Part shown: positions 28,842 through 37,982 of the stretch, piece by piece
Layout: each line of letters begins with the position of its first letter
How positions within the stretch are numbered: the first letter of the stretch is position 1
Assembly: GCF_022698165.1 (NCBI RefSeq)
Contig: NZ_JALDAY010000021.1
Coordinates: forward strand, 1 to 64,000
DNA: 64,000 nt
Direction of reading: 5' to 3'
Origin: Streptomyces cylindrosporus
GTDB taxonomy: Bacteria; Actinomycetota; Actinomycetes; Streptomycetales; Streptomycetaceae
Notes under the pieces: generated by a model
The model's database searches: none
What the model was told of the DNA's origin: nothing
Seen by the model: only the letters and a program-made list of their open reading frames with translations
Made by a program: the position numbers and the translations under genes

Positions 28842-29381
28842 ATGACCACGACCACTGACGTGGCCGCCGCGTCGGCCGCGCACCGGGACCAGCTGCTGCA
28901 CACCATGATGGCCGACCACGCGAAGGCCCTGCTCGCCTACGCCGAGAAGCTGCTGAAAGACCGTCACACGGCCGAGGACATCGTCCAGGAGGCCCTCATC
29001 CGCGCCTGGCCGCACGCCGAACGCCTCTACAGCACCGAGGGGTCGGTGCGGGGCTGGCTCCTCACCGTGACCCGCAACCTCGTCGTCGACCGGAAGCGCA
29101 GCGCGGCCGCCCGCCACGAGACCATCGGCGCCGAGGACCGGGACGTACCGCTGCCCGACCACGCCGGTGACGTGCTGACCTCGGTCGAAGCGACCGACCT
29201 GCTGCGGGAGTTGAGCCACGAGCACCGTGAAGTGCTCGTGCACACCTGCATGTTCGGCCGCACCGCGCAGGAGACCGCGCGCATCCTCGGGATACCCGCC
29301 GGCACCGTCAAGTCCCGCCGCCACTACGCCCTCAACACCCTGCGCGCCAAGGCCGACAGGAGACTCAGGCCGGCACGGTGA
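28842..29381 (+). CDS. ECF-type RNA polymerase sigma factor
   Basis: This 179-aa protein has region 2 (HTAEDIVQEALIRAWPHAERL) and region 4 with its helix-turn-helix (RTAQETARILGIPAGTVKSR), and no extra domain. ECF factors direct polymerase to stress or envelope genes. Usually a cognate anti-sigma gene lies next door, but none is obvious here. The minus-strand neighbour at 29365 is a membrane protein whose cytoplasmic domain could in principle serve. ATG 28842 follows AGGAA. Its 3' end overlaps that neighbour by 17 bp, tail to tail. Confidence 0.9.
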   Translation: MTTTTDVAAASAAHRDQLLHTMMADHAKALLAYAEKLLKDRHTAEDIVQEALIRAWPHAERLYSTEGSVRGWLLTVTRNLVVDRKRSAAARHETIGAEDRDVPLPDHAGDVLTSVEATDLLRELSHEHREVLVHTCMFGRTAQETARILGIPAGTVKSRRHYALNTLRAKADRRLRPAR

Positions 29382-30771
29382 GCCGTACGTCCAGGACCGG
29401 GATGTCGACATGGCCGTCGGCGTCGGTGCGCCAGCGCCAGTGCGCGCCGCCCGCCTCGCCGTAGACCAGCCCGGTCCAGCCCGCGCCGCCCGGCCCGCAC
29501 AGGGCGGCCAGCTCGGCGGCCTCCCGCTCGCCCGGCGTCCCGGTCACCACGACCAGGCCCCGCACCGGCCGCCGCGAGGCTCCGGCGCGCACCGTCCCCC
29601 GACCGGCGACGGGCGCCGCGGGAGCGGGGGCGTCCACCCGCGGCAGCTGCCGCAGCCCGTCCGGCACGGCGAGCGGCAGGTCGCCGTCCGCCCCGCGCAG
29701 CACGGTCACCGGGGTGTTCGGGCGGGTGCGGGCGATCTCCGCGAGGAGATTCTGTACGACGTCCCGAGCCACCGTCCGGTCGCCGCTCACGCTGAGGACG
29801 CCGTCCAGCCGGCTCAGGTCCACGAAGACGGGCTCACCGTCCTCGTCCGTGCCCGCGCGGACCAGGCAGGCGGCGCCGACCGAGGCCTGCGCGGCCGTGC
29901 CGGGTTCGTCGCCGCGGGTCAGCCAGCCGGTGGCCGCGGCGGGGCGGCGCCAGCGGGTGCTGTCGACGTTCGTCCAGGGGGCGTCGGCCGAGTCGGAGGC
30001 GGCCAGCCACACCGTCACACCGGTGGCGTCGACGCGCAGGGCGTGCACCGGCTTCTCGGGCTGCTGCCGGGTGGGCGCGAACTCACCCAGGGTGCCGTAG
30101 GCGCGTCGTACCGACTCCGCGTCGGTCGCGAACCGGCGGCCCGTCGCCCGGCGCTGCATCAGCAGGCGCCTGCGCCGCATCGGCTCGCCCAGCCCGCGGA
30201 CCGCGCGGACCGTGGCGGCGTACGCCTTGCGCACCTTCCGGCGGCCGACGATGCCCGCGGTGATCAGGGCGAGCAGGAACGCGCCCAGCACGGCGACGGC
30301 CGCCGCCAGCGGGAAGGTGAAGGTCGCGGACGTCTGCTGTCCGGAGGCCGGGGGTGCGGACGTGGCGCTCTGGGCGCCGGTGTCCCGTGCCAGTTGGACG
30401 TCGGGGCCCGAGGCGTCCTGGGGCAGGCGCAGGATCCAGCCGGGGTGCAGCTGGTCCGCCGGGTCGGTCAGCGCCCCGCCGTCCTTCTGGGCCTGGCCGC
30501 GGTTCAGGTCGAAGATCTCGCCGGAGCGCGAGGCGTCACCGAGTGTGGAGGCGGCGATCGACTGGAGCGTGGCGAGCTGCCCGCCCGTCTGCGCGGGGTC
30601 CGGGACGACGAACACCTTGATCAGATCGTCCTGGGGCGCCGCGTGCGCGGACGCGGTGGCGCCGATGGTCATGAGACAGGCTGCCAGCAGCGCAGCCAGG
30701 GCCCGCAGGAGTGTCCGTGCCGTGACGGTTGCCGGCCTGTGCTCGGGCCTCGCGCCCGCGCCGTTGCTCAT
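29365..30771 (-). CDS. LysM-type membrane protein beside the type VII-like locus
   Basis: This 468-aa protein has a signal peptide (residues about 15-45), a LysM-like region (about 46-120, from ATLQSIAASTLGD to WILRLP), and a transmembrane segment near 150-175 (PLAAAVAVLGAFLLALITAG). A basic stretch and a 280-residue cytoplasmic domain of unknown function follow. The wall-binding part would face outside and the C-terminal domain inside. It is divergent from the 695-aa secreted-type protein, with 178 bp between. The start is ATG 30771 (MSNGAGA); the longer frame is not supported. Confidence 0.8.
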   Translation of the reverse strand: MSNGAGARPEHRPATVTARTLLRALAALLAACLMTIGATASAHAAPQDDLIKVFVVPDPAQTGGQLATLQSIAASTLGDASRSGEIFDLNRGQAQKDGGALTDPADQLHPGWILRLPQDASGPDVQLARDTGAQSATSAPPASGQQTSATFTFPLAAAVAVLGAFLLALITAGIVGRRKVRKAYAATVRAVRGLGEPMRRRRLLMQRRATGRRFATDAESVRRAYGTLGEFAPTRQQPEKPVHALRVDATGVTVWLAASDSADAPWTNVDSTRWRRPAAATGWLTRGDEPGTAAQASVGAACLVRAGTDEDGEPVFVDLSRLDGVLSVSGDRTVARDVVQNLLAEIARTRPNTPVTVLRGADGDLPLAVPDGLRQLPRVDAPAPAAPVAGRGTVRAGASRRPVRGLVVVTGTPGEREAAELAALCGPGGAGWTGLVYGEAGGAHWRWRTDADGHVDIPVLDVRLTVPA

Positions 30772-30949
30772 CGTGTCCGCCCTTCGGGGTTCCGTTGCAC
30801 CGACTACACGGGGCGGCCCGCCGAAAACGTTCGAACGGAAGTCGCCCTGAACTTCCCGGACTTCGAAGGCAAGTCGCTTTGAACCATCCGCGACACCGAC
30901 CCCGTGTACCTGGCGACCACTCGTCACAGGCAGCGCACCGGGGGATCCC

Positions 30950-33037
30950 ATGGCACGTCGGCACTCGAGTCCCGAGGACTTCCGTCTCGTCGGCATGGAC
31001 TCGGACCCGACCCCCGGCGACCCGGACCTGATCCAGGGCGTGATGCAGCGGTACCGGGACATCGGGGACGCCGCCGAGAAGGCGCTGAACGTGCTGAAGA
31101 AGGACGGCACGATCTCGCAGGGCCGGGGTTCGGCGATGGACCAGCTGAAGGAGAAGATCGGCGACGATCTCCCGGACAAGCTGACCAAGACCATGAACTC
31201 GTACCACGACGCGGCCCAGGCCTACAGCGACTACATGCCCCGGCTGCGCGAGGCCCAGGACACCTTCGACCGGGCCGTGGACCAGGCGCAGGCCGCCGCG
31301 CCCGCGGCGAACCAGGCGCCCAAGGAGCTCGGCGCGAACCCGACGGACGCCGAGAGGTCCGAGGCGCGCAAGGCGCAGGACGCCATCGATGCCGGCAAGT
31401 CCCAGCTGAACGCGGCCAAGAGCCTTGCCGAGCAGGCGAAGTCGATGCGGGAGAGCGCGCAGCGGCAGTGCGCCGACGTGCTGGACCGGGCTGCGGGGGA
31501 GGCGATTCCGGAGCGGAACATCTTCCAGAAGATCGCCGACTTCTTCAAGGACTTCCCGTTCGTGCAGATCCTGCTGGCCGCGCTCATCGCCGTGGTCGCG
31601 GTGTTCTTCCCGGTGGTGGGGGCGCTGCTCGGCGGCGCGTTGTTCGTCTTTAACCAAGTGATAGCCAGTCAGACCGGCGGTATCAAAGCCGGTGACTTCG
31701 TCGTCGGGCTGCTCGGGATCATCCCCGGCGGCTCGCTGCTGAAGCTGGGCGGTCGGGCCGTGGAGGCGATCGCGCCGGCCGCCGTGGCCGCGGTGAAGAA
31801 CTCCGGGTTCATCGCGAAGAGCACGGCGTCGATCACCAAGATCGGTGAGTCCTTCAGCAACAGCAAGATCGTGAGCGGGGTGCTCGCCAATCCCATCGGC
31901 AAGGTGGGTGCGGAGGTCACCGGGAAGTTCCTCACCAACTCGGCGCTGGAGGCGGGGGCCAAGGCGGCCAACCACGACCAGATCACGGCCGCGGGCGTGT
32001 TCGCCGGGGCCGCGGCGGGGGCGGTGGCCGGGGCGGCCTTCAAGGGCGGCATCGGGAAGATCGGCAAGAGCCGCGGGAACCCTCCGGTGGAGGAGGGCAA
32101 GGGCGGCCGCTTCGGCGACACGACGGCGCCGGCGGCCGGGGACACGGTCGGCAAGCGGGCCTCCGACCAACTCGGCGGCGCGATCGAGGAGGGCGCCACG
32201 CTCGGCACGAAGATCGGCGTGGGCGTGGCGCAGGGCGGTGACCCCAACGAGGTGGCGGCCGGTGAGATCGCCAACTCCGCACCGAAGCTGGGCGCCGGGC
32301 CGGTCGGCAAGGCGGGCCTCGGCCGCTCGATCGACGGCCTCGCCGACAAGATCCCGATCAAGGGCAGCCCGAGGCCGTCGACGGCGGCGCCGAACACACC
32401 GCCTGCCGGGCAGCCGACGACACCGGCTCCCGCGAACGCGGGGGCCGGGGCGCAGGGACCGGCGGCCGACGGTGGGAATGGCGGGGCCGGGGCGCATGGT
32501 CCCGGGCCGGACGGTGGGAATGGCGGGGCGGGGGCACACGGGCCCGGGCCGGACGGTGGGAATGCCGGCGCCGGGGCTCACGGGCCCACGTCGGCCGATC
32601 CGGCGAACGTACCCCTGCCGGCGTCGCCCACGAGCCCGCGCCCCTCGACCCCCGCGCCGGTGGATCCGGCGAACGTGCCGATCCCGCCGTCGCCCACGAG
32701 CCCGCGCCCCTCGACCCCCGCGCCGGTGGATCCGGCGAACGTGCCGATCCCGCCGTCGCCCACGAGCCCGCGTCCCTCCACCCCCGCTCCGGCGAACCCG
32801 GCGGACGTGCCGCTTCCGCCGTCTCCGACCGCTCCGCATGCGCCGGTCACGGCGCCCTCGCCCGCCGCTCCTGGCGACGGGTCGGCCCCCGGGCGCCCCA
32901 CCGTCCCGCCCATCAGCACCTCCGACTCGCAGTCGAACTCCGGCAGCGAGCCCGCGTCGCCGTCGCCGAGCAGCGACGGGTTCGTCACCGCGCCGACCAG
33001 TCCCTCGGAAGGCGACAGCGGCGGCAACGGCCGCTGA
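30950..33037 (+). CDS. WXG-type helical protein with membrane segment and Pro/Gly repeats (type VII-associated)
   Basis: In this 695-aa protein, residues 1-190 are alpha-helical and coiled-coil-like, as in type VII substrates (GVMQRYRDIGDAAEKALNVL and DAAQAYSDYMPRLREAQDTF). Residues about 202-240 are strongly hydrophobic (FPFVQILLAALIAVVAVFFP). A small-residue-rich middle with Gly zippers (AAAGAVAGAAFKGG) follows. Residues about 507-638 consist of a 14-aa Gly/Asn repeat and a 22-aa Pro repeat, and the tail is Ser-rich. No toxin active site is recognised. It could be a secreted structural or effector protein. ATG 30950 has GGGGGA upstream. Confidence 0.75.
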   Translation: MARRHSSPEDFRLVGMDSDPTPGDPDLIQGVMQRYRDIGDAAEKALNVLKKDGTISQGRGSAMDQLKEKIGDDLPDKLTKTMNSYHDAAQAYSDYMPRLREAQDTFDRAVDQAQAAAPAANQAPKELGANPTDAERSEARKAQDAIDAGKSQLNAAKSLAEQAKSMRESAQRQCADVLDRAAGEAIPERNIFQKIADFFKDFPFVQILLAALIAVVAVFFPVVGALLGGALFVFNQVIASQTGGIKAGDFVVGLLGIIPGGSLLKLGGRAVEAIAPAAVAAVKNSGFIAKSTASITKIGESFSNSKIVSGVLANPIGKVGAEVTGKFLTNSALEAGAKAANHDQITAAGVFAGAAAGAVAGAAFKGGIGKIGKSRGNPPVEEGKGGRFGDTTAPAAGDTVGKRASDQLGGAIEEGATLGTKIGVGVAQGGDPNEVAAGEIANSAPKLGAGPVGKAGLGRSIDGLADKIPIKGSPRPSTAAPNTPPAGQPTTPAPANAGAGAQGPAADGGNGGAGAHGPGPDGGNGGAGAHGPGPDGGNAGAGAHGPTSADPANVPLPASPTSPRPSTPAPVDPANVPIPPSPTSPRPSTPAPVDPANVPIPPSPTSPRPSTPAPANPADVPLPPSPTAPHAPVTAPSPAAPGDGSAPGRPTVPPISTSDSQSNSGSEPASPSPSSDGFVTAPTSPSEGDSGGNGR
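32468..32593 (+). repeat. Three 42-bp coding repeats
   Basis: Units 32468-32509, 32510-32551 and 32552-32593 each encode 14 residues of the type DGGNGGAGAHGPGP. They are nearly identical at DNA level and lie in frame in the 695-aa protein. Confidence 0.9.
32597..32860 (+). repeat. Four 66-bp coding repeats
   Basis: Units start at 32597, 32663, 32729 and 32795 and encode 22-residue blocks beginning DPANVPIPPSPTSPRPSTPA. Units 2 and 3 are almost identical, while the fourth has diverged. Recombination could change copy number without shifting the frame. Confidence 0.92.
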
Positions 33038-33117
33038 CCGAGCGGGCGTTCGCGCACCACCAGTCGTCCGTCCGCTACCCGGACGGATCGCTCCAACCAT
33101 CAGCAAGGAGAACTCCC

Positions 33118-33411
33118 ATGCCCAACTACGCCGTCAACTCCGACACCACGTCGTCCACTTCGCAGGCCCTGCTCAACGACTTCTCCCAGCTCCAGGACAA
33201 GCTCAACGAGGTCCGCGGCAAGATCACCAACCTGCTCGCCGACGGCTACAGCACGCCCGCCGCGCAGCAGAAGTTCCAGCCCTTCTTCGACGAGTTCGCC
33301 AAGGGCTTCGAGCAGGTCAACCAGGGTCTGCAGGGCATCGGCCAGTACGTGAAGTCCGTCGGCGAGGCCTTCGACCAGACCGACAGCCAGCTCGGCTCCA
33401 ACCTCTCCTGA
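33118..33411 (+). CDS. WXG100-family protein (EsxA-like), first copy
   Basis: This 97-aa two-helix protein has the usual WXG100 length. The turn reads LADGYSTPAAQQKF, so the Trp of WxG is replaced by the GYS turn, but the following PAAxxF helix pattern is kept. The C-terminus has AFDQTD, near the YxxxD/E secretion signal position. WXG100 proteins are secreted as dimers by type VII ATPases. It has an AAGGAGA ribosome site 8 nt before ATG 33118 and lies 70 nt before the ATPase gene. Confidence 0.87.
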   Translation: MPNYAVNSDTTSSTSQALLNDFSQLQDKLNEVRGKITNLLADGYSTPAAQQKFQPFFDEFAKGFEQVNQGLQGIGQYVKSVGEAFDQTDSQLGSNLS

Positions 33412-33481
33412 CCCCACGGCCCGGCTCGCCGCCACGGCGGTCGGTGCCGCCCCCACCTCCACACGAGAAGGACGATGAGCA

Positions 33482-36400
33482 GTGCGATTGACCGTCAGCG
33501 TGCGTGACCCGCAGGTCGAGGGGGTGTCCACCACCGTCGCCGTGGAAACCGAACCGTCCGCCCAGGCGGGCAGGTTCGCGGCCGAGCTGGCCCGAAGCGT
33601 CGGACATGCCGGGGCGGCCACGGGGGAGCCGCCCCTGTACATCGGCTCGACCCCCGTCGACCCGAACACCACGCTCCAGGGCGCCGGTGTGCGGGACGGC
33701 ATGGACCTCGGGCTCGGCGCCCCCCTGCCGCGGGAGCCCGAGCCCGAGGGCAGCACCGAGGTCCGTGTCGTGTCGGGGCCGGGCGCGGGAACCGTGTTCC
33801 GCCTGGTCCCGGGCGACTACGACATCGGCAGCGCCACGGTCTGCCGGATCCGCCTCGCCGAGGGTGCGCCGATGCTCGCGGCCCGAGTGCGGGTCCGGCT
33901 CGACGGCAGCGCCCAACTCCTCATGACCGACATGGCGTTGCTCGACGGCAAGCCCGCCGAGGACGCCTCGCCCTGGCGGGAGGGAAGTCAACTCGCCGTC
34001 GGCGACATCCTGTTGGAGCTGACCTCACGGCCCACGGCCCGCGCCCCGCTGACCCCGGCCCAGGACGGCCTCGGCCTGGAGTTCAACCGGCCGCCGAGGT
34101 TCCTGCCCCCGGCCGCGGGCGCCAGGTTCCGGCTGCCCACCCCGCCGGTCAAGCCCGACAAGCGGCCCATCCCGCTGCTGCCGATCCTCCTCCTGCCCGC
34201 GGGCAGCGCGGCCATCGCCATCTTCGTCACCCACCGCTGGTCCTTCGTCTTCATCGCCCTCCTCTCGCCGATCGCCGCCCTGGTCACCCAGTTCGGCGGC
34301 CGCAAGCAGGCGATGCTCAAGTACCTGGAGAAGAAGGAGGAGTACGACGGGACGCTGGCCCGGGTCCGCGCGGACATCGAAGCGGCCGTACTCGAAGAAC
34401 AGCACAACCTGCGTCTGTCGCTGCCCGATCCGGCCACGCTGCTCCAGATGGCGGTCCAGCCCTCGGAGCGGCTGTGGGAACGCCGTTGGCAGGACCCCGA
34501 CTTCCTCACCGTGCGCGTCGGCACCACCGATCTGCCCTCCTCCGTCAGCGTCGACGACCCCGAGCAGGACGAGCACAGGCGCTCCACCGTGCCCTGGCTG
34601 AACCAGGTGCCGGTGGCCGTGCCGCTGCGCCGGGCCGGGGTCGCGGGCATCGCGGGCCCGGGCGCGACCAGGCTCGCCGGGTGGCTGACCGCCCAGGCCG
34701 CCGCCCTGCACAGCCCCACCGACCTGCGGATCGTCGTCCTCGCCGGACCGGACGGCGAACGGGACTGGTCCTGGACCCGCTGGCTGCCCCACGCCCAGGC
34801 CCAGGGCGAGGACGCCTACGCCCTCATCGGCAGCACCGCCGAGTCCCTGGCCCGCCGTATCGGCGAACTCGGCCAGCTCGTCGCCGCCCGCGTCGCAGCC
34901 GGACCCGACCTGGTCCGCGGCGGCGTGAACGGCTACCCCGACGTCCTGGTCGTCCTCGAACAGGCGCGCCGCGCCCGCTCGTTGCCCGGCGTGATCGCCC
35001 TGCTGCGCGACGGCCCGTCCGTCGGCGTCCACACCCTCTGCATCGACCGCGAGGAGCGGCTGCTGCCCGAGGAGTGCGGTGCCGTCGTCGTCACCGGCGC
35101 CGACGCCACCACGGCCAAGGTCCGCACCGGCTCCGCCGCCGCCCTGGAGAACGTCCGCGGCGACTCCCCGGAGCCCGACTGGTACGAGCACTTCGCCCGC
35201 GCCCTGGCCCCCCTGCGCGGCGTCGGCGACAGCGACGAGAGCGCCCTGCCCGGCTCCGTACGCCTGCTGGACCTGCTGAACATCGAACCGCCCACCGCCG
35301 AGGCCGTGGTGGCCGGCTGGTCGCTCGGCGGCCGCAGCACCAGGGCACTGCTCGGGGTGGGCTACGACGGTGAGTTCGCCGTCGACCTGGTGCGCGACGG
35401 ACCGCACGCGCTGATCGCCGGCACCACCGGTTCCGGCAAGTCCGAACTGCTGCAGACCCTCGTCGCCACCCTCGCCGTCGTCAACCGGCCCGACGAGATG
35501 ACCTTCGTGCTCGTCGACTACAAGGGCGGCAGCGCCTTCGCCGAGTGCGCCGACCTGCCGCACACCGTCGGCCTGGTCACCGACCTCGACACCCGCCTCG
35601 TGGAGCGGGCCCTGGTCTCCCTCGGCGCCGAACTGCGCCGCCGCGAGACGCAGTTGGCGCAGGCCGGCGCCAAGGACATCGAGGACTACCTCGACAAGCG
35701 GGCCCGCGGCGGCAACGTACTGCCCCCGCTGCCCCGACTGCTGCTGGTCATCGACGAGTTCGCCTCCATGGTGCGCGAACTGCCCGACTTCATCTCCGGG
35801 TTGGTGAACATCGCGCAGCGCGGCCGCTCGCTCGGCATCCACCTGGTCCTCGCGACCCAGCGTCCCGGCGGCGCGGTCACGCCGGACATCCGCGCCAACA
35901 CCAACCTGCGCATCGCCCTGCGCACCACCGACACCAGCGAGAGCCGGGACATCATCGACGCCCCGGACTCCGGGGAGATCTCCCCGGCCAACCCGGGCCG
36001 CGCCTACGCCCGGCTCGGCCCGTCGGCCCTGCTGCCGTTCCAGTCGGGCCGCGTCGGCGGCCGCCGTCCGGGCGGTGAGGTCCCCGCCGGGACCGAGGTG
36101 ACCGTCCACGCGGAGCCGGTGACCTGGCAGAACCTCGGTGGCCCGCTGCCGTCCGCCCGCTCCCGGGGCGGCTCGGGAGCGGCACGCACCGAGGCCGTCA
36201 CCGACCTCGCCGTCCTCGCGGGAGCCGTGGCACAGGCGGCCCGGCTGGCCGACGTACCGCGCCAGCCGAGCCCCTGGCTGCCGCCGCTGCCCGCGCTGCT
36301 CCCGTGGACGCCGTCGCCCGCGCCCAAGCAGACCGCCGAGCGCGAGGCGGCCCTGCCCGCCGTGGAGTACGGCATCGTCGACCTGCCCGCCCAGCAGACC

Positions 36401-37873
36401 CGTGCCCCGCTGGTCCTCGACCTCGACCGGGCCGGTCATCTGCACATCGTCGGCTCGCCGCGCAGTGGACGCTCCCAGACCCTGCGCACCCTCGCCGCGG
36501 CACTGGCCCAGGCACACGGCGCCGACGACGTGCACCTCTACGGCATCGACTGCGGCAACGGCGCGCTCAACGCCCTGACCGCGCTGCCCCACTGCGGCGC
36601 GGTCGTCGACCGTAACCAAGTCGAGCGCCTGGGACGCCTGCTGGACCGGCTCGGCGCCGAACTCACCGCTCGCCAGAGCATCCTGGGCGCGCGCGGCACC
36701 GCCGACCTGACCGAACTGCGCCGCAACCAGGCGCCCGAGGAGCGGCTCGCGCACATCGTGCTGATGGTCGACCGCTTCGAGGTGTTCGAGCGGGAGTTCA
36801 CCGCGTACGACAACGGCAGCTACCTGGAGCGCATGCTGCGGCTGCTGCGCGACGGCGCGGGCGTCGGCATCCATGTCGTGCTCGCCGGTGACCGGGTGCT
36901 CGGCAGCAGCCGGTTCTCCGGCACCACCGAGGACAAGATCGTCCTCAGGCTCAACGACAAGCAGGACTACTCCAGCGTCGGCATCCCCACCAAGTCCGCG
37001 CCGACCGACCCCGAACCCGGGCGCGGCATCCGCACCCAGGACCTCAGCGAGGCCCAGATCGCGGTGCTCGGCGAGGACCTGTCCGGCACCGCGCAGGCCG
37101 AGGTGCTGTTCACCCTGGGCCGGGAGCTGACCGAACGCGAGGCCGCGGTCCCCGCCGCCCGCCGCCCGATCCGGCTCGACGTGCTCCCCGACCGGATCGC
37201 GTACGCCGACGCCCTCGCCCTGCACACCCACGGCGGGCCCATGCGGCCCCTGGTGGCCGTCGGCGGCGACACCCTCACCTCGCTCGGCCCCGACCTGGCG
37301 GACGTGCCGACCTTCGTGGTCGCCGGGCCGCCGCGCACCGGCCGCAGCACCGCCCTGCTCGTCGCGGCGGAGTCGCTGCTTTCCGCCGGGACCGGGCTCA
37401 TCGTCCTCGCACCGCGCCGCTCACCCCTGCGGAACCTGCTGGGACGGCCCGGTGTCGCCACCGTCATCACCGACGCCGAGGTCACGGCGGGCGAGTTCCG
37501 CCAGGCCCTCGGCAACGTCCCGGAGGAGCACGGTGTGATCGTCGTGGACGACGCCGAACTCTTCATGGGCGCCGAGATCGACCCCGACCTCGCACTGCTC
37601 GCCCGCGGCGGCGCCGGCACCGGCTGGGGCCTGCTCGCGGCCGGCAACGCCGAGTCGCTGGCGCTGAGCCTGGCCGGATGGATGGGCCAGGTGAAGCGCA
37701 ACCGCACCGGCATGCTGCTGTCCCCGCAGGGGCTGAGCGACGGCGAGGTCATCGGCGTCAAGCTGACCCGGGGCGTGGTCGGACAGGCCCCGCAGCCGGG
37801 CCGCGGCCTCGTGCACCTGGGCGACGGGACCCTGCGCACCGTACAGGTACCGCTGCTCGACGCGGACCTCTGA
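33482..37873 (+). CDS. EssC-type type VII secretion ATPase with N-terminal FHA region
   Basis: In this 1463-aa protein, residues 1-85 look ubiquitin-like (TTLQGAGVRDGMDLGLG) and about 95-185 are FHA-like (VFRLVPGDYDIGSATVCRI). Two transmembrane helices lie at about 230-270, then a linker domain. Three FtsK/SpoIIIE ATPase modules follow. Module 1 has Walker A GTTGSGKS (647-654), Walker B LLLVIDEF and ATQRPGG. Modules 2 (GSPRSGRS, 991) and 3 (GPPRTGRS, 1282) have Arg in place of the Walker A Lys. FHA plus two helices plus three ATPases is the Firmicutes EssC layout, not the EccC layout usual in Actinobacteria. It starts at GTG 33482. Confidence 0.9.
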   Translation: MRLTVSVRDPQVEGVSTTVAVETEPSAQAGRFAAELARSVGHAGAATGEPPLYIGSTPVDPNTTLQGAGVRDGMDLGLGAPLPREPEPEGSTEVRVVSGPGAGTVFRLVPGDYDIGSATVCRIRLAEGAPMLAARVRVRLDGSAQLLMTDMALLDGKPAEDASPWREGSQLAVGDILLELTSRPTARAPLTPAQDGLGLEFNRPPRFLPPAAGARFRLPTPPVKPDKRPIPLLPILLLPAGSAAIAIFVTHRWSFVFIALLSPIAALVTQFGGRKQAMLKYLEKKEEYDGTLARVRADIEAAVLEEQHNLRLSLPDPATLLQMAVQPSERLWERRWQDPDFLTVRVGTTDLPSSVSVDDPEQDEHRRSTVPWLNQVPVAVPLRRAGVAGIAGPGATRLAGWLTAQAAALHSPTDLRIVVLAGPDGERDWSWTRWLPHAQAQGEDAYALIGSTAESLARRIGELGQLVAARVAAGPDLVRGGVNGYPDVLVVLEQARRARSLPGVIALLRDGPSVGVHTLCIDREERLLPEECGAVVVTGADATTAKVRTGSAAALENVRGDSPEPDWYEHFARALAPLRGVGDSDESALPGSVRLLDLLNIEPPTAEAVVAGWSLGGRSTRALLGVGYDGEFAVDLVRDGPHALIAGTTGSGKSELLQTLVATLAVVNRPDEMTFVLVDYKGGSAFAECADLPHTVGLVTDLDTRLVERALVSLGAELRRRETQLAQAGAKDIEDYLDKRARGGNVLPPLPRLLLVIDEFASMVRELPDFISGLVNIAQRGRSLGIHLVLATQRPGGAVTPDIRANTNLRIALRTTDTSESRDIIDAPDSGEISPANPGRAYARLGPSALLPFQSGRVGGRRPGGEVPAGTEVTVHAEPVTWQNLGGPLPSARSRGGSGAARTEAVTDLAVLAGAVAQAARLADVPRQPSPWLPPLPALLPWTPSPAPKQTAEREAALPAVEYGIVDLPAQQTRAPLVLDLDRAGHLHIVGSPRSGRSQTLRTLAAALAQAHGADDVHLYGIDCGNGALNALTALPHCGAVVDRNQVERLGRLLDRLGAELTARQSILGARGTADLTELRRNQAPEERLAHIVLMVDRFEVFEREFTAYDNGSYLERMLRLLRDGAGVGIHVVLAGDRVLGSSRFSGTTEDKIVLRLNDKQDYSSVGIPTKSAPTDPEPGRGIRTQDLSEAQIAVLGEDLSGTAQAEVLFTLGRELTEREAAVPAARRPIRLDVLPDRIAYADALALHTHGGPMRPLVAVGGDTLTSLGPDLADVPTFVVAGPPRTGRSTALLVAAESLLSAGTGLIVLAPRRSPLRNLLGRPGVATVITDAEVTAGEFRQALGNVPEEHGVIVVDDAELFMGAEIDPDLALLARGGAGTGWGLLAAGNAESLALSLAGWMGQVKRNRTGMLLSPQGLSDGEVIGVKLTRGVVGQAPQPGRGLVHLGDGTLRTVQVPLLDADL

Positions 37874-37877
37874 GACG

Positions 37878-37918
37878 GGGAGGTGCGCTCCCGCTTCCCC
37901 CGCGGGAGCGCACCTCCC
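37878..37918. terminator. Hairpin after the EssC-type gene
   Basis: A perfect 17-bp GC-rich stem (37878-37894 with 37902-37918) has a 7-nt loop and starts 5 nt after the stop codon. Confidence 0.85.
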
Positions 37919-37926
37919 TCCGCACG

Positions 37927-37967
37927 CCGAAGGGCGGCCGGACCGTGGTGGTCCGGCCGCCCTTCGG
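37927..37967. terminator. Second hairpin between convergent type VII genes
   Basis: A perfect 18-bp stem (37927-37944 with 37950-37967) has a 5-nt loop. Together with the preceding hairpin it separates the plus- and minus-strand transcripts. Confidence 0.85.
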
Positions 37968-37982
37968 GCTGCGTACGGTGGA

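Noticed and set aside
32468..32860. CRISPR array
   Set aside because: The repeats are tandem without spacers and translate in frame within a protein.
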